Shown one piece after another: positions 24,483-36,486 of a stretch of 64,000 nucleotides of DNA. Both the position numbers and the translations under genes were made by a program. How positions within the stretch are numbered: position 1 is the first letter of the stretch; each line of letters begins with the position of its first letter. This DNA is from Myrica gale (taxonomy: Eukaryota > Streptophyta > Magnoliopsida > Fagales > Myricaceae), in assembly GCA_963930655.1 (NCBI GenBank), contig OZ005603.1:27108201-27172200 (forward strand), read 5' to 3'. A model generated the notes under the pieces. That model saw only the letters and a program-made list of their open reading frames with translations, did not search any database and was not told the DNA's origin.

Positions 24483-25412
24483 AGATAACATCTTTTTGAG
24501 TATTATACTTGCCATCAATAGTAATAATATTAAATTCGATAATTATCATGTTTATCTCTTTTTTAAATTGGATTAGCATATCCGAGTAGTAAATTATAGC
24601 ATATCAAAATTTAGATTAAAAAAAGAAGAAGAAGAGAAACATAATGAAACAAGGAATATGCCAACGAAGAAGAAGGTTTGCTAAACGGAGCAGTTGAAGC
24701 AGTGAACAGCCGAGTATTGTATTACATCAACGAGACCTGTCCAGTTGGCTTACCCAAGACAACAAAAGCATGCGCACAATAGTTTTTAACTGAAAAGGGC
24801 TCACTAAAGTAGGCGCAAGCAGCAGAGCACCGTCTACGACTACGGGGTGATGGTCAATTGGTCATGGGGCGTCTCAACGCTGGCTGCGCATCTTTAGACA
24901 TTGGTCCCCCCACTCGCCCTTGGGGTTGGGGAATACCTCTTGAGTCTTGGCTACACCTTTTTCCGTAAACAAAAAAATTTCAAAGCAAAAAATGGCGAGT
25001 GCGACTCGACATGTGAGGGCCATAGCTCTCAAAACTCGTGGCCAATGTTGTACAGCTGTCCTTTTGGAGACATTTCTCAAGGAACGGGAAGAAAGCGCGT
25101 GCATGCACGAGGGCGCACTTATTTCAAGTTGTCTTTTATTTTTAAGGATAAGGAACCCACTTTCGGTAACTGTTGCATTAACTTTAACGAAATTGGTGAA
25201 CCACCACACCAGTTTTATTAATTTGCGTTTAGACCATCTTTAGTTTCGGTTTGTCCCCCTCTTTTTCAAGTAACTAAGGAATATATGCACTGAATCCGTA
25301 CATTATAATTTTTTTATCCAATCTTTACATTTTTTTTCTTAACTATAACATCAATTAATAATAAACGTCATTATTTATTTAATAAATATAAAAATAACAA
25401 AATATCAAGTGT
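24483..25412. other. Spacer without a recognisable gene
   Basis: Open frames on both strands at 24874-25243 overlap one another and match no family I know. Confidence 0.4.
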
Positions 25413-25426
25413 TTAACTTCGAAGTT

Positions 25427-25667
25427 CTTTTTTGTTGGTGACGAGGGAAATTTGAGCACTTATTTAGGTGCACTGTATTTAAATTGATCTGGTCCGAAAT
25501 CCGTACAAATTAAATTCAACGTCATGATAAATTTTGATAAAATTGATTAATCTCATTTAAATTGCGAATTTTTTGCGCAAATGGTAATTCAAATCCGTGA
25601 GTGTATGTCTAACTCACTCTCTTAAAAGGCATCCCACTACTAGTTGAGCTACTCGAGTGGTTTAAAC
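25427..25667 (-). mobile_element. tRNA-derived SINE with 14-bp target duplication
   Basis: Minus-strand order is a pol III box A-like GTAGCTCAACTAGTAGTGGG, a box B-like GGATTTGAATTACC, then a tail ending CACCAACAAAAAAG. The 14-bp sequence TTAACTTCGAAGTT flanks it perfectly (25413-25426 and 25668-25681). No coding region. Confidence 0.75.
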
Positions 25668-25681
25668 TTAACTTCGAAGTT

Positions 25682-26322
25682 AAGTTGCCAAAAATCATTC
25701 AGAAATCTTGTACATTTTATTTTTTATCTCCCATTAGTCGGAATCAGTACAAGAATGCAAAGGATCGTATCATGAAAACTTTGTTTTATATTCTATATTT
25801 TTGTCATGTATCATTATATACTATTAATATTTGAGTTGAGGGACTTTAAACCCATGTTTTAAGGAGATCCCATGAGTTGGACCTTTTGGTTAAGGTTCAC
25901 GGGTCGTTTTATCAAGAATTAATCATAAAGATCCATTACCAAAAAGCATTATTTCTTACGCCTTGATACCAATAATGGATCTTTAAAATAATGGGGAGAG
26001 AAATGTAAATACATTCAGAGTAGAGCTCACACTTGCGAATTCAACAAAGTACGAGTGCATAATCACAAAATTTCCATTGTCATACTCCCTCGGTCAGCAA
26101 CCACTCAGAGAAAGCGAGTCAGAGTTTTGTAGAAACGAGTAAACGTATTTAATTTTCACAACCTCCTAGCCAACTCCCTCCATTATTCTTTACTTTCTTC
26201 CTCTCCTTTCCACGCCTCAAACCCTAGAAAAATTCACCTCAGATGCAAATGGGTTCACCTCGCATACCCTAGAAACCCAGGACTCCACGCAAAACCAAGA
26301 TTCCGCAAAGTCCCATTCACCC
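25682..26322. other. Upstream region of the lectin gene
   Basis: No gene seen. The pyrimidine-rich stretch at 26160-26225 probably belongs to the 5' UTR of the lectin gene. Confidence 0.4.
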
Positions 26323-27369
26323 ATGGCCGCATTTTCCATTTCCAGGCACCTCACTGCCTTAACTCTCTTGATTTTCTTCTTCAAATCCTTAGCTGCAGAA
26401 CCCGATTCTTCCTTCTCATTCACACAGTTCGATAACGGTTCCAAATTTGAGTCCAAGATTGCTCTGTACGGGGATGCAAAGGTTGTTAATGGCGGGTATG
26501 GGGTTCAACTCACTGCTGGGCGAGTCATGTACAAGAACCCCATTAAACTTGTCGAAGGTATGCCGAGAAAGTTGGTTTCTTTTTCTACATACTTCTCGTT
26601 CTCGATGACTACGGACAATGGTGATGGTCTAGCTTTCCTTATGATTCCAAGTGGTCTCAATGTTAGCGAGTTTGGTAATAGTTCATTTGGGACTTCTTTA
26701 GGAACTGGGAAAAGTAAGTTTAAGGTTGTTGCTGCTAAGTTTAACACAATAAGGGATGGTAATGATGGTGTGGTGAAGAATCATGTACGTATTGGCGTTG
26801 GTAGTGTTGTATCAGCGGAATTGAGCAATGTGTCAGCTTATAATTTGGCTCCAAGTAGTTGGAAAATCCATGCTTGGATAGATTACGAAGCGGGTTCGAG
26901 GCGATTTGAGGTTAGGTTGAATCAAGATGATAGTTCGAGGCCCGTTAGTCCGATGCTCACATACCCAATTGATTTGTCCAAAGTGTGGGAGGATGAGGAA
27001 GTTTTTGTGGTTTTTAGCTCGTCGACTGGAAATTCTTCCAGGACATGTTTCCTGCATTCGTGGAGTTTTAAACTTAGGCATTTTCCTAATTGGATGCATT
27101 CCGAGCCATTGGATCCTAAGGCATTTGCTAAAAGCACCAAAACGTCGGCAGTTCAGAAAAGAAGTGATTGTCTCTACCGAGTGCTTGCTGCTATGATTTT
27201 CGGTGCCGCCTGTGGAGCATTGTCGGCATTCACTGTATTGTATTTGTGGACAATCTTTGGCAATAGGCGTCCAGTGGTGCCGGAGGAGTTTGCTATGCAG
27301 CCCACTGATTATGAGTACGAGAAAGTCAAAGTAGTTGTAGATAAAGCCATCGAAGATGTCAAGAAGTAG
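26323..27369 (+). CDS. Membrane-anchored L-type (legume) lectin-domain protein
   Basis: An intronless 348-residue frame. Residues 1-25 (LTALTLLIFFFKSLAAEP) form a signal peptide. Residues ~28-250 are a legume-lectin beta-sandwich, with FSFTQFDNGS at the start, GDGLAFLMIPS in the middle and WSFKLRHFP at the end. One transmembrane helix follows at about 287-310 (VLAAMIFGAACGALSAFTVL), then a ~36-residue cytosolic tail. The layout is like a lectin receptor kinase of the L type but with no kinase domain. The usual metal-binding Asp/Asn motifs of true sugar-binding lectins are not obvious, so sugar binding is unproven. It probably sits in the plasma membrane or the secretory route. Confidence 0.87.
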   Translation: MAAFSISRHLTALTLLIFFFKSLAAEPDSSFSFTQFDNGSKFESKIALYGDAKVVNGGYGVQLTAGRVMYKNPIKLVEGMPRKLVSFSTYFSFSMTTDNGDGLAFLMIPSGLNVSEFGNSSFGTSLGTGKSKFKVVAAKFNTIRDGNDGVVKNHVRIGVGSVVSAELSNVSAYNLAPSSWKIHAWIDYEAGSRRFEVRLNQDDSSRPVSPMLTYPIDLSKVWEDEEVFVVFSSSTGNSSRTCFLHSWSFKLRHFPNWMHSEPLDPKAFAKSTKTSAVQKRSDCLYRVLAAMIFGAACGALSAFTVLYLWTIFGNRRPVVPEEFAMQPTDYEYEKVKVVVDKAIEDVKK

Positions 27370-29036
27370 GTGTTTGAGGTGTTCTGTTGGATGCTGTGCT
27401 GTAAATCAGTGTCTTTTGTACTTTGATCTTCACGTTCTATTTGTATTGTTGTAATTCAGTGTTCAATTGTCAAAATGTAGTTTCTGTTACATATTGTCCC
27501 ATCTACGGAGCACTGAGGGAACTTTAGACTGAAACAATGAAATATTGTAGGTTTTAACCCCTTTTGTCAGCATATCCCCTTTGTACTAAGCAGTTTTCAT
27601 TAAGAGCTATTTTGCTAGCTTGATTTTTATAGCTGGAATGATTAGAGTGATCAGTGGCAACTAGATTTATCCTTGAAACCTATTCTCTCTGCTTCACGGC
27701 GCGAACATCCGCTGCAGCCGTCCAACCTTTTGCTTATTAATCCTGCTGGTGAAGCAATATCATTTCTTTAGGCGCGGTGTTTTGTTTGCAAGCCTTTGAA
27801 ATATGTGCAAAATACTACATTGAGATCTTAAACATTTGAACCAAGTAGTTTTCAGTAGTTTGCATCTTTCTGCCTATTTGGCATAGCTTTGAGAGTTAAG
27901 TGGCAACAAACAGGCGCTAGCTGTGTAAAATTAGTATTCTACTTAGTCCTCCAGGAAGCAGAACTTCATGGTGCATCGCATTGCAAAAAATGTTTGGGCC
28001 TATGACGACCTGTATGAACCTCCATTATGTATTCAGGATGTACTCTGCTAATTCCTACAATTCAATGGCTAAGAGAGAAAGAAAAGTCTAGCTGTGACAT
28101 CCATTTCCTAGTACCTGTGGTTTCCCATCAATGACGACATAAAAGAACTGCAAAAGCGACTGCCGTGTGGTTTTTTCTTCTGCTACGAATGTCTAAACAT
28201 CAAATTGTGAAGCCAGTGCTACGAATGTCTCCAGTCTTTGCAATGAAGATTTTGATAAATGGACTGTGCTAAAGTTTTGCCTCGGCTACGGCAACGCATT
28301 TTTACAGAGAAGAAATTGCGTCTTAATTGTTCGCATCAAGTGATGCAAAATTCCCTATTGGCTGCAGCAATGAATGAACTTGACTTGGCTGCTGAAGACC
28401 TTGGCTTATAAGGAATCCAGAAGTCCTTGAGCTATATTGAAGCTTGGTTAAGCCAAGATTTTAGTCTACTAGTTGATAGCTTCCGACTAACAGGATGCAA
28501 TAAGGAGCCACATAAGTTAAAACCTTGACGACATTGGTTATCTAATAAACTGAACTAAGAACTGGTGGAGAGATTTGCAGTCAACGACTCAACCTGCAAT
28601 CAAAGAACAGCCTTACTTTGACAGAAATCTGTAAAAATTAAATGGTAGTGACGGAATACACATGAACTATTAGATGTCAGAGTTCTTGCAATTTAATCCC
28701 ATGCCAACTGAGCAAGCACATAGGCCGAATTAAAGAGAACACGACGAACCGCCGAAGTATGCTAACTTAAACGCAGGGCAAATAATCACCGAAAAAGCAG
28801 ATTTAATAAAAATATAGGTCGCTCACTTAAAATGTTTTACAAATACTACATTAAGGTACTTGTTTCCACAACCTTCTTCCTCGTTCCCTTCTCCACCAGC
28901 ACACAAGAAACAAACAACAGAAACAATTTTAAGATTGACAGTAATGAAGGGCCTACAGCTACCCGGAATAGTCCACGCCCTTTACCAGAGACTGGCAACC
29001 GGAAGTTGCGGCATTCTGCAAACATAACTAATATGA
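27370..29036. other. Convergent 3' spacer
   Basis: Holds the 3' ends of the lectin gene (+) and beta-tubulin (-). No other gene, RNA or clear transposon was recognised. Confidence 0.45.
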
Positions 29037-30551
29037 TCAGATCTCATTAGCCTCTTCTTCCTCATATTCCTCCTCGTACTCATCCTCATCGGCGGTGGCA
29101 TCTTGGTACTGCTGATACTCTGAAACAAGATCATTCATGTTGCTCTCGGCCTCGGTAAACTCCATCTCGTCCATACCTTCTCCTGTGTACCAATGCAAGA
29201 AGGCCTTTCTCCTGAACATGGCCGTGAATTGCTCACTCACACGGCGGAACATTTCCTGGATAGAAGTGGAGTTCCCAATGAAAGTTGATGCCATTTTCAA
29301 CCCTGTTGGTGGAATATCACATACTGTGGATTTGACATTGTGCGGAATCCATTCCACGAAGTATGATGAGTTCTTGTTCTGAACATTGATCATTTGCTCA
29401 TCGACTTCCTTGGTGCTCATTTTGCCCCGAAACATAGCAGAGGCCGTGAGATACCGACCGTGTCGTGGGTCAGCTGCGCACATCATGTTCTTTGCATCCC
29501 ACATTTGCTGGGTGAGTTCTGGTACAGTCAGGGCTCTGTACTGTTGTGAACCTCGGGATGTCAAAGGAGCGAAACCCACCATGAAAAAGTGAAGCCTTGG
29601 GAAGGGGATCAGATTAACAGCAAGCTTTCTAAGGTCGGAGTTAAGCTGGCCAGGGAATCTCAAACAGCAGGTGACCCCAGACATGGTTGCAGAAATCAAA
29701 TGGTTCAGATCTCCAACTACACCAACAAAAGGAAGAATCAGTAAACGAAATAAAGAGGCCACACACAAAAACCTCCCATGCGGGAAAAGCCGATTATCTT
29801 ACAGCTTGGGGTAGTGAGCTTGAGAGTGCGGAAGCAAATGTCGTACAGAGCTTCGTTATCAAGAACCATGCACTCATCAGCATTTTCAACGAGCTGGTGG
29901 ACAGACAAGGTGGCGTTGTAAGGCTCAACCACTGTGTCAGAGACCTTTGGGGAGGGAAAGACGGAGAAAGTGAGCATCATTCGGTCTGGGTATTCCTCTC
30001 TGATCTTCGAAATCAAAAGGGTACCCATTCCAGATCCAGTTCCCCCTCCTAGAGAATGGCAGACCTGAAATCCTGCAAGACCAAAACCCTAGCTAGGGTT
30101 AGCACAAATAGCTTGTGAGAGAGAGAGACAGAGACAGAGACATTTGAAAGAACAAACCTTGCAAACAATCACAGTTCTCTGCCTCTTTACGAACCACATC
30201 GAGCACGGAATCAACGAGCTCTGCGCCTTCGGTATAATGACCTTTAGCCCAGTTGTTTCCAGCGCCAGATTGGCCGAAAACGAAATTGTCCGGCCTGAAA
30301 ATCTGGCCGTAGGGTCCGGTCCTGAGGCTGTCCATAGTACCGGGCTCCAGATCCACGAGGACAGCGCGAGGCACATACCTCCCACAGCTTGCCTCGTTGT
30401 AGTACACATTAATCCTCTCGAGCTGTATATCAGTCTCGCCCTGGTATCTCCCCGTTGCATCAATGCCGTGCTCCGCGCACACCACTTCCCAGAACTTGGC
30501 TCCGATCTGGTTTCCACATTGACCAGCTTGGAGGTGAAGGATCTCACGCAT
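29037..30551 (-). CDS. TUB: Beta-tubulin
   Basis: Subunit of the alpha/beta heterodimer that builds microtubules. Three exons, 30551-30158, 30072-29803 and 29716-29037, join in frame to 447 residues. The start [20 protein letters not shown] carries the MREI motif used in tubulin mRNA autoregulation in animals. The GTP-binding loop GGGTGSGMG is in exon 2, at residues ~140-148. The C-terminal tail is strongly acidic ([17 protein letters not shown]), as in plant beta-tubulins. Two introns at these places fit the plant family layout. A GA repeat lies in the leader at 30608-30636. I cannot say which numbered isotype this is. Confidence 0.96.
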
Positions 30552-30607
30552 TTTCGCTGAAAGTTTAGAAAACAGATAAAAACCAGAGAGCACTTCTGGT
30601 GAAAATG

Positions 30608-30636
30608 AGAGAGAGAGAGAGAGGCAGAGAGAGAAA
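30608..30636. repeat. GA-repeat tract in the beta-tubulin leader
   Basis: A GA-rich run about 60 bp upstream of the beta-tubulin ATG, similar to those before the LisH and O-fucosyltransferase genes. Confidence 0.5.
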
Positions 30637-30639
30637 AGA

Positions 30640-32440
30640 AATAGAGAAATGGGTGGATGGAAATGTGGGGACGGGGTAGCTTTCTTTATAGAAAGTCGTA
30701 AACTTTTAACGGTTCAATTTAGCCTCTTATGTGTTTTGAATGAGAAGCGGGAGGGGGTTATTTCGTTTGTTTTGAATTTAGTGAAAATGAGTTGTGAATC
30801 CAAAAGTAACGTTCAGATTGACCTGGACCGCATCTACAATTTTTGAAATGCCTTGAAATTTAGGAAACAGCCAGCGGGCACCGACGAAGCTGTCATTAAT
30901 GGATTTTATATATATATATATTTGGGAAAGAGACAGATTGAGCCTCTCAATAGAGAGCTGGCATAACCAGTCTGGACTTTTCTATTATATTTTAAATTCA
31001 AAAATAAAATATGTTTCCTCTTTAGTTTAATGGCACCGCAAAACCAGGAGATCTGATCTGGCCCCATCGTCCTTATTGATCAGGTTGTCTGGGTATCCAA
31101 ATGAATCGTGACCTTGATCTTATCCTGCGCAAACTGCCGGCTTAAACTCTTAAGGGCTTGTTTGGGATCCTTTTTAACGCAAGCTTTAAGTCTTCCTCGT
31201 TTGGATGTATATTATTAACTCAGGTTTTAAAGCAAGTTTCTGCAATAATTAGAAACATGTCTCGAAGTCAAATGTTATTATTTCTCCAACTGACATTACA
31301 TTTCACCATATTATTAGATCCTACTTTTTAAATAATGTTCAATTAAAGTTAAGTCATGTTCGTTTCCCTACAAACGTTAGAATTTGAATTCTCATTTCGG
31401 TCATGTTCGTCGAACATAACTGGATCTAAGGATTCAGCCTAAAAATTCTAATTTTACCTTGAATAAATTGATGTTAAATGACCAGATATCCTCCAATAAA
31501 ACGTGAAGAGCTTAAAAATATAAGGGTAAAATAGAATTATAAAAAACATGTAGTGTAAATATTTAGTGCATTAAAATAAAAAGAAGAAGAAATAACGAAA
31601 TAGTCCGAATGTTATGAGATTGAAAGTTAGTTGATGGTTAATTTGGCCATTTCACCCCGCCTGATCTGACCAACGGAGACTTTCGTCTCTCCATTGATCT
31701 TCCCCTCCTCCCCTGTTGACGTGAAACGAGCAGGCCTCTGGTGGGACCAAAACAACTCACGGGGTACCAACCTCTTGCATACTTGTGACAAAGGGTTGAT
31801 CGTAGGGTCCTACCGTGGGCTTCCATGTTGGAAATTCGCTTTTAAAAGAAAGTCTCTTCCATTATTTAAACAAAGCGCTTGATTACAGAAAAGAGGAGAC
31901 ATGTAACAGTACAATATACCGGAAAAACTGGTGCTTCAAAGGCATAAAAACTGGTACAGACGTTGTCATGGCCTCACCAAAGCAAAGGCCAGGTTAGGAA
32001 ATATTAAGTGGCGTGGAGCTGATCTGTATGAGGAGATTGAGTTGTTTAAACTCAATGACTTTGACTGTGCCAAATGAAGCGGGCTGGCAGTTTGGGGCTT
32101 CAATTCATTATGAGCTTTTATCTTATATTTCCTTGTCTTTAAGCTTAGTTATATTTCTGTTGCAGCCTACCTGTTTGGGTATAGAGTAGGGGCTCTACGA
32201 GCCCATTCAGCTTTAGTATACATCTGTTCGTGAGTGCAAGGGAAAAAAAAAAAAAAGGCAAAAATCTGCAAAGTTGAGACGCAAAGGAGAGTGGCTCTCT
32301 CTCGAATAGAGTCAGTATCGTTTTCTAGCATTTTTTCGTTCATCCAAACATTTCTACCGATCATCCATTCCTACAATTTTACATTCATATCCTAGCTTTC
32401 AAGGGGGTACATAACAGACGTTGAGCTCTATGTAAAAGCT
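30640..32440. other. Spacer upstream of beta-tubulin
   Basis: No supported gene. A Tourist-like end, TAAGGGCTTGTTTGGG, lies near 31152, but no matching right end was found. Confidence 0.4.
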
Positions 32441-32444
32441 CAGG

Positions 32445-32636
32445 TTATGCCCCATGAGAGAGTGCCGTATAAACAACAGAATATGAAACCAGACACGTAA
32501 GTAATGCAATTTCATCATTCAAATCCTTTGGAGTGAAGCACAGCAACTCAGCAGCAATGTCCTTTGCAGCAAGCTCTCTATGAAATTCTCCTTCGAACTT
32601 TAGGACAACCCTAAGTACCAAATCTGTGACAAGTGT
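32445..32636 (-). CDS. Possible terminal exon of an unrecognised gene
   Basis: On the minus strand a good acceptor (ATATCCACAG) precedes 63 open codons ending in TAA, read as TLVTDLVLRVVLKFEGEF through FHRELAAKDIAAELLCFTP to VVYTALSHGA. Composition is protein-like, with a regular hydrophobic pattern suggesting helices. I do not recognise the family and found no upstream exon up to NRPB12. It could be a last exon, an alternative exon or chance. Confidence 0.33.
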   Translation of the reverse strand, partial: TLVTDLVLRVVLKFEGEFHRELAAKDIAAELLCFTPKDLNDEIALLTCLVSYSVVYTALSHGA

Positions 32637-32871
32637 CTGTGGATATCAAGGGTTTCTCGAGAAGATTAGGGAACAGCAGAAGAATAAAAGCAAGACTCTA
32701 GACTCCTCTCCGCAACCACATTTACATTACCGAACCTCAAGCAAGGAAGATTTAAAGTAGAAGATAAACAACAAAATGGCAAGGATCAGTCTACTTCTCA
32801 TTATGAAAACATAACAGCACCAGAAAACAGCAAAAAGCCACCAACTCAATTAGCATACATGGTTAGATGTG

Positions 32872-32986
32872 CCAATGAGCTATGGCTCAAGTGGCACCTC
32901 CTCCGTATAGGAGGGTCCTGATCCGGGGTTCGAATACCCCCACCCCCTTCCCCTGGCAGGCTATGGCCTGCATTGCCTAAAAAAAA
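32872..32986 (+). mobile_element. tRNA-derived SINE with 16-bp target duplication
   Basis: A ~115-bp insertion with box A-like GAGCTATGGCTCAAGTGGCA, box B-like GGGGTTCGAATACCC and an A-rich tail. The flanks are a perfect 16-bp repeat, TACATGGTTAGATGTG (32856-32871 and 32987-33002). The undamaged duplication and intact boxes suggest a young insertion. Confidence 0.88.
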
Positions 32987-33002
32987 TACATGGTTAGATG
33001 TG

Positions 33003-33990
33003 TCAGTAATCTTATTCTATGACTAAGGAAAAGCTTGAATAAACTGTTCCAATTGATATAGTGTGCAGTTATGACATTTTGACACTCACTAAGCCTTTCC
33101 AACTCTATCATCAAAATAAACCACGGAATTTGTAGGTAAGAGGAAAAGAGCAATGAAAAATGATGACTTTTTATAACTTCTTGGATCTCAGCACACTATG
33201 ATTATCTTCAATTCCATTAGGAATTTACAGATAGATAACGCAGTTTTTAGAAAACATCATCGATCCAATTGAGAAACAGGAATGAATTTACAAAACTTGA
33301 TAGCAGACAAATTCAACAAAACTGTCAAAAAAAATGATGGCATGTAAGAGAGAGACATGAATGAATTTACAAGGACCCATCCCACTCTTTCAATACAGAA
33401 CCATTGGTTGCATTAAAAGCAATAGTTCTTCAGATGATTAGGAGTCACACAAGCCTACTAAAGTTTTTTTGATAAGTACACAAGCCTACTAAAGTCAGTT
33501 GCAAACGAGTAAATAATCTAGAGAATAAGAGAAACGGAGGCATGAAACACAACCAGATTGAAGTTCTACAGAATGTATTTTTCTTATACAGGTAAGTTTC
33601 TCCATTTCTCCGCCCAGGAAAAATATATTGATACAGATTAAGCATTTATATTCACTGCTGATTTAAGAACAGTAACACCAAATCTGAAAAACCTGACGTT
33701 AATTTCATAAAAAGTAACTGAAACGAGGGACTAGTCAACAAGTTCTGAGCACCTTCCTTTTTTTTTTTGTGAAAAGTTCTGAATACACCTCAGTAAAATG
33801 ATCCGAACCCTTCCCCCGGGCAGATTAGACACAATGAAAAAAATGACATTGAATCACTGGAATGCCACCCCCTAGATCCATGTCTTAGAAATAATGCAGC
33901 AAACTAACATATATTAGTAATTTATTTGAAAGTTTCAAAAACTTTACAAATACGATGCATTAAAGTGTGTAAACAAATTGTGATTAACTA
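33003..33990. other. Spacer
   Basis: No supported gene. A small ~20-bp direct repeat (ACACAAGCCTACTAAAGT) occurs twice at 33447-33495. Confidence 0.4.
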
Positions 33991-33995
33991 AGGTT

Positions 33996-34185
33996 GTGTT
34001 TGTGTTGTAAAATTTTAGTGTTGTTAAAATTTTAGGTATTGGGTTTAGTGAAAAAGTGAAGAGAGAGGTAATTTTTTATATTTTTTGTAGTAAATAGTAA
34101 TGATTTGATGGGGAGAGAGAGATTATATTGTAATATTTAATTGTGTTAAAATTTTAGAGGGGGTAAAATTTTGGTACACAAACGC
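33996..34185. mobile_element. Tourist-like MITE, first of an adjacent pair
   Basis: Ends are GGTTGTGTTTGTGTTG and ACACAAACGCACC, flanked by CTAA on each side. The body has TATTGGGTTTAGTGAAAAAG and GATTATATTGTAATATTT. Confidence 0.75.
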
Positions 34186-34191
34186 ACCCTA

Positions 34192-34389
34192 AGGGTGAGT
34201 TTGTTTTGTAAAATTTTAGTGTTGTTAGAATTTTAGTTATTGGGTTTAGTGAAAAAGTAAAGAAATAGGTAATTTTTTATATTTTTGTAGTGAAAATTAA
34301 TGATTTGATAGGGGGAGAGAGATTATATTATAATATTTTATTATATTAAAATTTTAAGAAGGGTAAAATTTTACAATGCAAACACAGAC
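34192..34389. mobile_element. Tourist-like MITE, second of an adjacent pair
   Basis: Begins GGTGAGTTTGTTTTG a few bases after the previous copy ends, and closes with GCAAACACAGACT. Body phrases match the first copy with scattered substitutions, so the two arrived separately or the pair is an old duplication. Confidence 0.72.
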
Positions 34390-35510
34390 TTAGACATGGA
34401 TCTCAGAAATGTGAGGGCATTACAGGCAGCAAAAACATATAGTTGTAGGTTTAAGCTGCAAAGCGGGTCCCAACAATTGTTCTAGCACGTCTATAATAGG
34501 CAACCGGCAAATTAATAATTGCACAGAAGCCTCAGTAATAGTGCAATACAAATTAGACTAACTTGACATTTTAGTTTAGTCAATTTTTCACCGCATACTA
34601 CTTTGTAATGTTTTCCATTTCAATTAAATAACGAAGAAATATACAAGCTTTTTCACCAGTTATCTCTGCAATCAAACCTTAGATGAAGTATTCATGGCTT
34701 CACCACAATCAAATCACCAATAATTTAGACAAAAAGGAGCTCGAAAATATTACTTTAGATGTGGGAAACAAAAGAATTTAGAGCACGCTTTCAAGTTGTT
34801 TCATTGATCCATTAAAGAGTTGCATAATATGCAGAGTACATAAAAACTTATATGAAACAGAAAGCAATACGTAATTCAAGAATAAAAGGAGTTCCTCTTT
34901 CTTTGTTCTTTAGATTTTGGACAGAAGAGCATCTCAGAGAGCTGTCCCCATTAGCTTCTTCACTAGCAATCAACGTGCAAGGATAACAAAGGAATGAACT
35001 CATCACCGATGCTCAGAAACCATAGACCCTATGCGAAAAACCAACAAGTACAGATTACTACTCATACGCGCAAACAAAAACCTTTAAAAACGAAAGACAA
35101 AAATCGCATAACATAACTCAATATTTCCTTCAACCTAGGACAGATATAACTTCAAAAGAGGTTCAGACAAAGCATATAAAGAGACACAAAGGGTATGTTC
35201 TGAGTCTTTCAGCTTAGCACAGGAAGAGGAGTCTTGGGGTCTGACATTGCCTAAAGCGTGTTAATGGTGAATACACTGTAATTTCTCTCGTTCATAAATA
35301 GTATTGAAAAAAACTATCAGAGCCATCGTATAGACTTACAAATCGCACATAAAGCTGATTCCTTGCACAGATTGAACCGATAGAACAGCCGTTTTTTTAA
35401 ACCACATAGCTTTAGAACACAAAAAAAAAAACTAGTTCTTTAGCTATAAACTAAACCAAACACTACAGAGAAATTGCGATTGCATCCCCATGTTCTCCTT
35501 ACTCTCTTCT
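34390..35510. other. Region downstream of NRPB12
   Basis: Probably the 3' UTR of NRPB12 and spacer. No other exon supported. Confidence 0.4.
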
Positions 35511-35666
35511 TCAGCGCGCCTCGTACTGAACAATGCGACGGGTGCGCTTCTTGTACAAGATACGGTAACCGCATTCTCGGCATTGTATCACATCACCTGG
35601 CTTCAAAGTATTTTCCATCCCACAGTCTCCACAGATGTAGCTGACTGGTTCTGGTTGAGGATCCAT
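35511..35666 (-). CDS. NRPB12: RNA polymerase II/IV/V subunit 12 (RPABC4-like)
   Basis: Small shared subunit of nuclear RNA polymerases, bound to the second and third largest subunits. A single exon gives 51 residues, starting [20 protein letters not shown] and ending [10 protein letters not shown]. The zinc ribbon is complete: Cys12-x2-Cys15 and Cys29-x2-Cys32. Length and basic C-terminus ([15 protein letters not shown]) match the family throughout, and the stop falls right after the conserved end. Confidence 0.95.
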   Translation of the reverse strand: MDPQPEPVSYICGDCGMENTLKPGDVIQCRECGYRILYKKRTRRIVQYEAR

Positions 35667-35836
35667 CTAGCTGAAGACCCGAAGTTATTCCAAGGGGAAA
35701 AGACTCTAGGGCAGAAAAAAGGAGGATTGGAATCGCTAGAGATTCTCTAGCCGACTTCAAAGACAGCAGCGAAGAGCAAGAGGGATAGGGGGACTGAAAT
35801 TAATAGGGGCTTGATCGGGCTAAACCCTAGGGCGTG

Positions 35837-36486
35837 TTTGGAAAATATGTTAAATGGAACCTGTTGTGGGCTAAGGGTATCCAAACCCACTATGAGTCAT
35901 TGATATTGTGTTTGAGTGTTAAAATTTTGAATAGGTTACGAATTTAGGGTATTGAATTTGGTGAAAAAGTGAAGAAAGAAATATTTTTAATATTTATTAT
36001 AGTGAAAAGTAATGATGTAATGAAGAAAGATATTAAATTGTAATTTTTTATTGTGTTAAAATTTTAAGAAGTGTAAAATTTTTGTAATCAAACGTAGCTT
36101 CAGTTAGCCTGAGCCTACAAGTCATTTTCTCCATAGAAACTATGCTTACAAGTAGTTTATTTTTGGAAAATATGTTAAATGGAACCTGTTGTGGGCTAAG
36201 GGTATCCAAACCCACTATGAGTCATTGATATTGTGTTTGAGTGTTAAAATTTTGAATAGGACTACGAATTTAGGGTATTGAATTTGGTGAAAAAGTGAAG
36301 AAATAAATATTTTTAATATTTATTATAGTGAAAAGTAATGATGTAATGAAAAAAGATATTAAATTGTAATTTTTTATTGTGTTAAAATTTTAAGAAGTGT
36401 AAAAATTTTGTAATCAAACGTAGCTTCAGTTAGCCTGAACCTACAAGTCATTTTCTCCATAGAAACTATGCTTACAAGTAGTTTAT
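35837..36486. repeat. 325-bp tandem duplication containing a Tourist-like MITE
   Basis: Unit 1 is about 35837-36161 and unit 2 about 36162-36486. The match is nearly perfect (GGAAAATATGTTAAATGG, GGGTATCCAAACCCACTATG and so on) with only a few changes, so the duplication is recent. Each unit carries one MITE copy of ~200 bp (from 35905 and 36230), with GATATTGTGTTTGAG and CAAACGTAGCTTC ends. Confidence 0.88.
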
